A DNA stretch of 64,000 bases from Rhynchosporium graminicola (taxonomy: Eukaryota > Ascomycota > Leotiomycetes > Helotiales > Ploettnerulaceae), in the NCBI GenBank assembly GCA_900074885.1, contig FJUW01000034.1, positions 374,021 to 438,020 of the forward strand, given 5' to 3'. Positions 48,905-58,129 of the stretch are shown here, in pieces; the stretch's first letter is position 1; every line of letters begins with the position of its first letter. The notes beneath the pieces were generated by a model, which saw nothing but the letters and a program-made list of their open reading frames with translations, made no database searches and was not told the DNA's origin. A program made the translations under genes and the position numbers.

Positions 48905-49390
48905 ATAGCCGGACTTATTATATATAGTCTGAGGCGTCTATTTATTATAATTATAAGTAAGGTAGCCGGATCTACTATATATAGTCCGAGGCGTCTATCT
49001 CTGTATCGTAGGTATACGTATAGTAATAGTAAGGCCAGGGTACTAGCTTTCTTATATACGCGTATCGTTTACTGCTCGAAAGCAGATTCTTTTTTATTTA
49101 ATTAAGAATATTAAGCGTAAGTAAGGTAGCCGGATCTACTATATATAGTCCGAGGCGTTTATCTCTATATCGTAAGTATATATATAGTAATAGTAAGGCT
49201 AGGGTATCAGCTTTCTTACGCACGCGTAGATAAGGTAGCCGGATCTACTATATATAGTCCGAGGCGTCTATCTTTATATCGTAGGTATACGTATAGTAAT
49301 AGTAAGGCCAGGGTACTAGCTTTCTTATGTACGCGTATTATCTACTGCTCGAAAGCAGATCCTCTTTTGTTTAATTAAGAATATTAGGAA
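48905..49390 (-). repeat. Tandem leader repeats in Gypsy F
   Basis: A unit containing TAGCCGGATCTACTATATA and TAGTCCGAGGCGTCTAT recurs at about 48905 (degenerate), 48961, 49125 and 49234. A second block with CTGCTCGAAAGCAGAT recurs near 49071 and 49343. The block CTTTCTTAxxxACGCGTA closes three units. The array lies between the minus-strand 5' LTR and gag. Confidence 0.82.
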
Positions 49391-49404
49391 AGAGTTAATT
49401 CTAA

Positions 49405-49621
49405 TATTACGGGGCGGATATAAAGTATTTAGTATAAAAGCTCGTCTATATTATAAGGAGAATTAACTAAGGAGAGAAGGGAGGTATAGGAGTCTCCCTT
49501 CGAAGAAAAGGTAATACTACGGCCGCTAGTGGCAGTAGTATCGGTACACGTATAACCATAAGTCAGGTACTAGCGTAGACGCCTCAGGCGTCGAGCATAC
49601 TAACGGGTGTAACCCGTCACA
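49405..49621 (-). repeat. 5' LTR of Gypsy F (minus-strand sense)
   Basis: On the + strand it begins TATTACGGGGCGG and ends AACCCGTCACA. It is the same length as 37000-37216. Confidence 0.9.
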
Positions 49622-49680
49622 AATACCGACGGGCCGCGACTGATCTAGGGCGCGGAGCGAGGAAGAGGGAGGGGGGGTAA

Positions 49681-49811
49681 TATAAGGGGCGAGCCCTAGG
49701 ATTGAGCACCGGCGTCGCCGGTACTTACTAAGCCTGACGGCATCCGTATGTTTTCCTTCGGAGCTAGACTAGAACCTGACTCTCTCCTGTATCGAACTTC
49801 TTGAATACTAC
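49681..49811 (+). repeat. 3' LTR of X
   Basis: It begins TATAAGGGGCGAGCCC after a G-rich polypurine tract and ends ...GAATACTAC, one base short of the 5' copy, where the LTR of Gypsy D begins. Confidence 0.88.
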
Positions 49812-49981
49812 TATGACGACAGCTCATCTGGATGTCATATGAGAAGAAGGATAGATACTAGGGCCTAAGTTCATAGGTATCCCGGTATAACTAGTATCTG
49901 ACCTGATATAGTACCGGGCTAGTACTAGTATATGTATATAAGGTGCCTTATACTCTATCTCTCTTCTTCTTCCTTCCTTAT
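49812..49981 (+). repeat. 5' LTR of Gypsy D, first part
   Basis: Begins TATGACGACAGCTCATC. This U3 part has no match in element T. It holds a TATGTATATAAGGTGCC stretch, a possible TATA box. It is interrupted by Copia C. Confidence 0.75.
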
Positions 49982-50186
49982 TGTTGGTCCATATGTTGGT
50001 CCATAGTCACGTGTTATTCGAGTATCTGCGCCGAGGTTTAGCCGGCCAGATATATCTCCCTTCCGGAGTCTCGACTACCTAGGAAAGACAGCCACGATAT
50101 AACAGATAATACTACTACTATTATCACTATACTTTAGCTCACGTAGACTACATAATTATACGTACTACGACAGAGTAATACAAATA
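49982..50186 (+). repeat. 5' LTR of Copia C (205 bp)
   Basis: It begins TGTTGGTCCATATGTTGG and ends AGTAATACAAATA. Outer (left) half well preserved. Confidence 0.93.
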
Positions 50187-50639
50187 TTAATTAATAGACA
50201 TATAGATTATTTCACTCTTTGAAAGCAGTCAAATTCTTAGATTCTAAGAATTCCGACTATTAAAAAGAGCGCGCTAGTAATCTTCTCGAAGAGTAGAGAT
50301 ATCTACTATAGTAATAGCTCAAGTACTAGGGAAGACACGGTCTCCTCTTTACTATTTGACTTGAATTACTAAGATAATTTGCCTGGATTCTACTTGCGAT
50401 ATAGTTAAAGGATTCGAATTTTAGTATATTATACTACTATTACCTTCTATATACTTACCTTCTACGTACTTCGATTACTACCGCAACCCGACTTAACGCG
50501 CTTTTGAGTTACGCCGAAAACTCGAAGTCAAAGAAACGCGCTACGCTAGCGCTTCCTATATAACACTTAAGAATAACTCTATAACTACTATTCCAAATAA
50601 CCTTAGAATAGCACTAAAATACTTATACGAATCAGACCT

Positions 50640-52420
50640 TCAATATAGTAAGAGATAATAATACCCCCGAGGTTAGTACTTTCGATACACCTGCGAACTT
50701 CGGTAAGGACCTACTAGACCCGGAGACTATACGGAAACAGGGAGAAAGTCTTATCAGATAAATTAAGAGCTCTGACTATATAGATAGACTTTTATACTCC
50801 TTATTTAAGGAGATATACGAAAGTTAGATCATAGACTCTTTCAAATCTATTAAGAAATCGTTAAATAATAACTTTATATTTACCTTACGTACTAAAAGTA
50901 TATTTATCGAAGAAGGCGACGAACCTGCGCAGGAGCTATATAAGCTTCTATATACTCTATAGGATACTATACGTAGTAGTTAGACCTTAAAGGAACTAGA
51001 GAGTATAGTAGGAGAGAAGATACTCTCTATATAGCTATAGTATATAGTATTAAACCTACTAGTACTAGAGAAGTAGATATCTGCGTAGTAATAGCGAGAT
51101 AAGAGAGAGAAGGAGATAATAAATAATATAGCTACTTAATAAGACGAGTTAGAGTATAAGAGATTAAAGAAAGAGTTCTATAGACTGCGATAAAGACGCT
51201 ATACTATACTCGGCTTACCTCCTATTAGCGAATTCGACTTTGATAAAGAATACTACGAACCTCTATAATAAGACCGAGATTCTACCGAAGAAGTATAGTA
51301 ATATAAAGAGACCTCCTCTGACTAGAATAGAGAAGAGTAGTAATATTATAGAAAGCGTATACCGAAGAATACAGGGAGTAGAGGAGAAGGAGCTAGAGAA
51401 GGAGGAAGCTACTAAGGAGAAGAAAGCTACTAAGGAGGAGGAGAAGGAGGAGAAGATAGCTACTAAGGAGCTAGAGGAGGAGAGAGAGAGTATTATAATA
51501 TAATATAGAAGGAGAAGGAGAAATCGTATAGAAAGAAGATCGCTAGCTTCTCTCTTATATTTCTAGAAGAAATGAAATTCAAGGGAGATAGAGATAGCTT
51601 TAGTAGTAAGGTCAGAATATTCTATAATACTTACTTAAGAGCTGAGATTCTACTGGAGGAGTATAATAAAGCGTTTCTATTAATACTAAAAGGCGCTACT
51701 CTCTAATACTACTATTATAGTCTGAATAGTATCCCTAGAACCTCTCTGATTATTAAATTCGATACTATACTAAAGAATATAATAGATTAGTTTAAGAGCG
51801 AGGAGTTTAGTAGATCTTCTCTAATTATATAGAATCTTCTTACTCTTAAATCGATTAAGGAAAAGAACCTTAGAAAGACGACTTCAGAGTGCTTTAATAT
51901 ACTCTCTACGTAGATTAGAGAGCTATATTATAATATACCCTTTGAATTACGCTATAAGAAGTTCGTTATAAATAAGATTATTACTACCTACTAAAGCTCG
52001 GAAGCTTATTAGATTACTCTAGCTTAACTTATAACTTCTACTAAAAAGACGATTAATTCTATTAGAACCTCTATTATTAACTACGAACACGTATACCCTA
52101 TAACTAGTACTACTTTCTATACTAATTGAAAATTCCGAAGCGATTCCGATAAAAGATAAGTATATAGAGAGAAAGAGAAAGGAGATAGTAAAGAGCGATT
52201 CAGAATATAAGGAGAGAAGAAGATAAATACGCTAGATAAGGAAAGTAACGCTAAGAAGTACTAGATATATAATACTATAGATTATATATCCTTCGACTAT
52301 ATAATAGAAGAAAGAGAGAAGGCTAAGGAGAAGTTCAAGGCGAAGAACTCTTCTAAGTTTAAAAGCAACTTTAGAAGAATCTTTAAGAAAGTATATAGAT
52401 AATACGTCGCAGAGTACGAA
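50640..52420 (+). pseudogene. gag region of Copia C with Glu/Lys-rich repeat tract
   Basis: A + strand frame with RIP stops. 51240-51503 is open and encodes an Arg-rich part followed by a low-complexity EEKELEKEEATKEKKATKEE stretch built from AAGGAGGAG-type units (about 51380-51490). Farther on, the frame contains KFKGDRDSFSSKVRIFYNTY (about 51570-51630), a typical Copia gag core. The start is approximate. Confidence 0.6.
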
Positions 52421-52689
52421 AGTATAGAAGATAAGTATATAGCTACTGCTTTTACCTCATGCGAAGCCGGGAGCGATATAGACTATAATTCCGACGACGA
52501 AAAGCCGGAAGCTCTATTTATAACTTCTATAGGACCTATCTCAGTAGAAGCCGTATAGCTAATAATAGAAACCCTAGTAAATACAGCTTTTAAGCATCTA
52601 ATAGATACTGCCGAAGAAGCTATAGAGAAGGACCGGACTATAGAGATAATAATAAGTAGTCCCCGATATAATTCGTTAGTTTTCTATAG

Positions 52690-55600
52690 AATTATAATCG
52701 ATACTAGAGTAGTAAAGGTATCTATAGTAAGTAAAGGTCAATACGAAGCCTATAAGACTCTATATAAGGCTAAACTCTTACTTTCCCGTGGAATAAATAT
52801 TAAATTTAGTATTAGTAAAGCTACTTCTATTAGTATAGTAATTATACCTTCTCTAATTAGAAAGATCTAATTTGAGGTTATAGCTACAGATACCCTGTTT
52901 CTACTCTATTTAGATGATATAGATAAGCTCAGAGTTATATTAGATAATCTTCGTAATATACTTATCACGCTATAGGGAGATATACTAGTAGTATAGAGAT
53001 TCGGCTACCTCTTCTTACTTTAGAAGGAGTTACTTAAGACATATATTATAGAGTATTTCTAGTTAAATATAAGAGTATATACGAAGACGGATTTACGTCG
53101 ACTTTACTACTGATTCGGATACCCCTTAGTAAGAAAGCTAGAAGATTTACTATAATAGGCCGGTCACGAGTATAACTTAAGGGTACTAAAGGAGCTTACT
53201 AAGCTCTATAAGTACTACTAGCTATACAGAAGATCACTAGGCAGATTCAAGTTTAAGCTCTATGATACCGATAATATTTACTTTAATTATAAAGTCGTAA
53301 TCGATATTATATAACTAGATAGTCGATAAGTCTTATATATAGTCGATTAAGGTACCACCTTCCAGAATAGAGGTTTTCTTACTAATATATATATAGAGTA
53401 TATATAGAACTGATTTAAGTAGGTATAGATAGATACTTACCTTAGACTATCTGATTTTATTATTATAGATACAGGTATATAATTTAAGTTAAAAGAATTC
53501 GTATAGAGTGCTAAGATAGAGGGTTCTATAATTAAAGTTATACCTATAGAGGCTCACTACTCTATTAGTAAAGTAGAGAGATACTATAGCCTTCTGAAGA
53601 GAGCTTATATGATAATTCGAAAGGAGTTACTATACCTTAGTTAAGATATAGTACTATAGATGATATTCTACGTAATTAATTATATTTCTGGACCTAGTGG
53701 AATTATACTTATTTTACTAGTATTTAGAGTATACCCTAGAATAGTAGAGATAGATGCCCCTTTACTATTAGTCTCCTAACGAGCTACTATACTTCATAAG
53801 GCTATAGAAGAGATTCGTAAGCTACGAAGTCGTGAGTAAGTTAATAGCGCCCTGAATACTCGGAATAGACCGAGTTCTATAGTAGTAAGAGACTTTCTAT
53901 TGAACTCTCTAGTACTAGTTTAGAAAGAGAAAGGCTTCTAAGATAGACCTTAGCTACTTATTTCTATAGATAGAGAGAACTATATAGTAGAAATCGATAG
54001 TAGACTAACGCCCTTTCGCTCTATATCGATTAAACTATAGTACGAAGAAGAGATCAATTCTGACGAGCCAGAGGGTATTTTACTTGAAATTATACTCTTA
54101 CTATCACTTAGTACTACTAAGTCAAATCGACTTATACTAGTACTAAAGAAGTAACCTTATCGAGATCGATAAAAGCTAATTCGATTCAGAGATAATAACG
54201 AATTATTTATTAGTTCCCTAGTAGTAGAACCTTAATACGCTGCGTTAAGACGTAAGGAGATTAATAGTCTAATCGCTGCAGGGATCTTTAAATTAGTCTA
54301 TAAAGACGAATTACTAGCTAAAGCTAGGGTTTTTAACGCTAAATTTATCGACTAGACTTAATTTGAGAGTATATAGAAAGCCTACGAGAAGTCTAGACTA
54401 GTTATATAAGTATATAACGACTCTGGAAAGAACTAAGTACTTACTATATTACTAACTATTCAACGAGTCAGCTAATAATTACTACTAGTATACGTAGTTA
54501 TATACCCTAAGTTTAAGGTATATAGCCGTGATATTATATAAGCTTATACTTAGTCTATATTATACCTAATACATGACTTCTTCGTACGCTCTCTAAAGGA
54601 GATTCTGACTTAGCTATATTGGTTTTTACAATACGTTAGGCCTATATATAGTATACTAGAGTCAGCGAGCTATTAGTTCGGTATATACTATAGATATAAG
54701 GTTAAGAAACTCCATATAGTACTATAAACGTTCGAAATATGCCTACTATCTGTTTCAGGTAATAAAGCTAGTATAGGAGCTCTTAGTCTTCAGATTAATA
54801 ATACCTTCTTCGTCGGTAATAAGACCTTTATAGACGTAGAAGAAAGAGAGCTATAGAAAGCTAGATTCAAGTCGAACGAGAGAGAGTAATTAACTACTTT
54901 ATACTTAATTGACTTTAATAGAGGTTATATTACCTTAGAAACTGATAGCTCTATTCGACTATCTTAATAATCGTACGATAAGATACTAAGAATAATTAAG
55001 AAAGAACTAGTTAATCTTACTAACTCGCGTAGAGGTATACGATAAGGTCTTACCTAAATCGAGCAATTTACTACCTAGAGAGCTAGAGGTTTATACTTAG
55101 TAACTATTTCTCAGCTAGAAGTATCGTTTAATATCTCTTTTACTATATAAACTATAAATCCGATAGAGAAAGACTTTAAGCTCTTAAATAAGAGAATCTT
55201 ATAGTAAAAGCTTAACTATAGTAAAGGTCTCTAATATATTAAATTAGATAAGAAGTCTCTGAAACTCGTTATATTTACTAATAGTTTATTTACTAATTTA
55301 AAAGACTTCTACTCTTAAATTAGCTATATCTACGTACTTATAAATAAGTATAATAAGGTAAACGTTATTTACTAGTCTTCGATATACTATAAGAGAGTTA
55401 CTAGATCTATACTAGCCTCTGAACTATACGCTATATCAGAAGGTTTTAATGTAGCTAGTGCTATTAAGACTATTATTAAACAGATCATAGAGATTATAGT
55501 ATTACCTTTAGTTATAATTACCGACTCTAAGTCTTTATATAACTACGTAGTACGACTTAATACTATAAGAGAGAAGAGATTAATAATTAACCTTATATAT

Positions 55601-55735
55601 CTACGTTAGGCGTACGAAAGAAAGGAGATATCGAAGGTAATTTAGGTAGTAGGGCTAGATAACCCTGCGGATATGATAACTAAGATAAATTGCAATAGAG
55701 CTCTAAAGGAGCTATTATATATAAATTAATTAGTT
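52690..55735 (+). pseudogene. pol of Copia C (PR, IN, RVT_2, RNase H)
   Basis: The protease has IIIDTRVV, where DTG-type active-site Gly reads Arg (near 52700). Integrase contains LYIVDQGTTFQNRGFLTNIY with RIP-stop substitutions near 53335-53390. RT includes LAKARVFNAKFID (near 54315-54355) and KSRLVI (near 54392), the Copia RVT_2 block. RNase H contains SILASELYAISEGFNVASAI and TDSKSLYNYVVRLNTIREKR (about 55410-55580), and ends NPADMITKINCNRALKELL near 55663-55720. This order (IN before RT) defines Copia. Confidence 0.85.
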
Positions 55736-55978
55736 ATTAAGCCTATAGAATAAGTAGATAGAGGGAATTTAGATAACTTAAAGCCGGAAGAGAGCCTATA
55801 AGGCGTTTAGTTCAGTTATCTTTTAAGTAGAATCTTTAGACCTGATCACGTGGAAACCTATATACTATATAATACTTCTGCACGAGTAGTACTATAGTAC
55901 TACTCTTATTAGAAGGTAAAAAGCGTTGCTTTTATACGGAGAAGTAGATAGTTTAGAGCTACTTTAAAGTACTCTTAG

Positions 55979-56183
55979 TATTAGTCCATATATTAGTCTA
56001 TAGTCACGTATTAGTCGAGTATCTGCGCCGGGGTTTAGCCGGCTAGATATATCTCCCTTACGGAGTCTCGACTACCTAGGAAAGATAGCTACGATATAAT
56101 AGATAATACTACTACTATTATTACTATACTTTGGCTCACGCAGACTACTTGATTGTACGTACTACGACAGAGTGATACTAACA
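55979..56183 (+). repeat. 3' LTR of Copia C (205 bp)
   Basis: It begins TATTAGTCCATATATTAG and ends AGTGATACTAACA. Outer (right) half well preserved. Followed by CTTAT. Confidence 0.93.
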
Positions 56184-56286
56184 CTTATCTTTTTATTTCT
56201 TTTGTAGTAGACTATATAAGATCGCTCTTAGCTTCCCTACTTATTTATTCTTACTTATATACCGCCTCGAGTCTTATATTATTATA
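56184..56286 (+). repeat. 5' LTR of Gypsy D, second part (R-U5)
   Basis: It starts with the CTTAT duplication made by Copia C. From about 56207 (AGACTATATAAGATCGCTC) it matches the T LTR to the end at 56286. Confidence 0.8.
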
Positions 56287-56899
56287 TTAAATAAAAAGAT
56301 CAAGATAGCCGGAGATAGCTTATTATAATATCTTACTATTAAGTTAGTTATTTGATAACTACTTATATATAGCTGAGATACTAGAGATCTCTTAGATAGC
56401 TATGAATTAGGGTTTAATTTAGCTTATCGCAAATAGTATAATAGAGGAGGTCTTCGCTAATACTCTTTTAATAACCCTCTTAGTATAAAGGAATTATAGA
56501 CAGATTTTAAAGAAGGTATAATAAATACCCTAGAACTTTAACTTCTACGTATCGCTGCTGAAATAGCCTTAATATACTTCTTTTTAAGCTATTGTTATAG
56601 CTCTTAACTAATAAACTAGAGACTCCTCTAGTTCTAGGAGAACTTGATACGACTTCTCCTGCTTTATCTCTAAACCTAATCTATTATATCTTTCCTTGCT
56701 TTAAACGTCTCTTATACTAGAGAATATTAATACTTTATTAAGGAAGTACTAACTAAGAGAGAAAGGAAAATAAAAGCGAAATTCCTTAGAAGTATAATCG
56801 CTAAGTACTTCTATTACTATAGATGACTCGAACCTGATCTGTTCCCTCTTATAATAATTAGCGAACTAGGAGGAAAAGAATAATTCTCTAGAAGATACT

Positions 56900-57950
56900 A
56901 TAGATAGACTAATCTCTATATAAGATAAGTTCCTTATAGGAGTCCTTTACTTATCTTCGACTCTCCTATTAGAACTAATACTATAATCTCTGCGTATTCT
57001 AGAGTTTAATAAGCTAATAAACTCTATTCTAATATATAGCACTAAGAGAGAGGATACTATTCCTAATAAACTATCTCTCTCTCTTAGCGCCGAATCAATA
57101 GAGTTATACTTTAAGAAGTCTTATCTTACTAAGAAGATCCTGCCTTTAGATAATAGATTAGATCTTACTTTCCTCTAATAGAGAGTATCGATACGAGACT
57201 AGCTAGCTATAAACGTTGACTACTACTCTATAGACTTCTCCTAGCACGTTCTCGTATAGGGACTAGTTACTAGATTAGCTAAGGAGTATCTTATACTTTA
57301 GTACTTAGCTAATAAGTTTAAGACTAGTAATAAAATAATCTCCTTATTAAAGGAGAAATTTCTTATCGGGTTAGAAGAAGATAACTATTATAACGCTTTC
57401 TACTACTTAGAAATATAATAACTTAGCTATACCCGCGAGACCTTTACTGAGTTTCGTAGTTGATTTTGAAGCGCTATTATCTAAAGTAAAGTTAAAAAGA
57501 AAGAGTAGTTCTTCTATATATAAGATAAGATTATATTATCTTTATATGCTTTAACTCTTACTATTAAACTAACGTAGAATAAGGATTACGCTTCTATAGT
57601 TAGATCCTTACTTTCTTTTAATACTAAGTGTTATTATAACTTAGAATATACTAATCCCGAGAAAGCTATAGCTTAGGTATAGTACTATAAGCTTATTATT
57701 ATTACTACGACTACTACTAGTTCTACTTCTTACTAGTCCCTAAGCTTAGCCCCTCGATAAACTACTCCTATATTATACGTATATACTTCTACCCTAATAT
57801 AAGCTAGTACTCTCTCCGCGCTAAAACGCTCTACTACCTCGACCGGAGAACCCCTTAGGTATTATAGCTATAGATAGCTTAGTTATATTAAGCTAGACTG
57901 CTTTAACTCGCTTAAGGTTTAATTAATCGACGAATTTCCAGAAGAGAAAA
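56900..57950 (+). pseudogene. gag remnant of Gypsy D
   Basis: A + strand gag-like frame with stops. It ends in two degraded zinc knuckles: CYYNLEYTNPEKA near 57630 and YYSYR.LSYIKLDCFN near 57860-57905. The second keeps one Cys and lost the others to Tyr or Ser. Confidence 0.6.
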
Positions 57951-58129
57951 GAGTAACTGAGGAATTAGTAGAGGATATACCCTCCGAATCTGGACTAATA
58001 CTAGAGGAAAATAATAAGGCCTAAGTAAAAACTCCTTCTTAGGTCTATATAAATATAATTTCTCTAATCTTAACTTTAACTCTCTAATAGAAAGTAAGTA
58101 ATTGATATACTCGATTATAGTTAATATAA

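Larger units (their letters stand above)
37000..49621 (-). mobile_element. Gypsy element F (minus strand), contains Gypsy G
   Basis: 217-bp LTRs lie at 37000-37216 and 49405-49621, flanked by AAAAC and AATAC (one mismatch). Without the nested Gypsy G the length is about 5.9 kb. Gag with zinc knuckle lies near 47880-48850, RT near 46100-47050, and integrase near 37560-38560, all on the minus strand. Leader tandem repeats lie just inside the 5' LTR (48905-49390). Gypsy G splits F between the RT/RNase H side and the integrase side. Confidence 0.9.
20084..49811 (+). mobile_element. Element X: RT-less chromodomain Gypsy remnant, split by three nested insertions
   Basis: LTRs of about 132 bp lie at 20084-20215 and 49681-49811. 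Removing the insertions E, B and F leaves about 3.4 kb: 20084-22287, 30491-30534, 36003-36999 and 49627-49811. The order is gag with a zinc knuckle (about 21355-21400), a short unassigned stretch, an integrase core beginning near 22060, and an integrase C-terminus with a chromodomain (about 36250-36850). Only about 650 bp separate zinc knuckle and integrase, too little for reverse transcriptase and RNase H. A purine tract with a seven-G run precedes the 3' LTR. X sits inside Copia A, and Gypsy D begins in the last bases of its 3' LTR. Confidence 0.82.
49982..56183 (+). mobile_element. Copia element C (complete, RIP-inactivated)
   Basis: 205-bp LTRs lie at 49982-50186 and 55979-56183. The CTTAT target duplication is perfect at 49977-49981 and 56184-56188. 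The element is 6202 bp, inserted in the LTR of Gypsy D. Gag with a Glu/Lys-rich repeat tract, protease, integrase, RT and RNase H lie in Copia order on the + strand. A second copy, C', lies in opposite orientation 4.9 kb away. Confidence 0.93.

Noticed and set aside
48905..49390. Possible CRISPR-like array
   Set aside because: The repeats are long, unequally spaced, degenerate and inside a fungal LTR element leader; CRISPR does not occur in such nuclear genomes.
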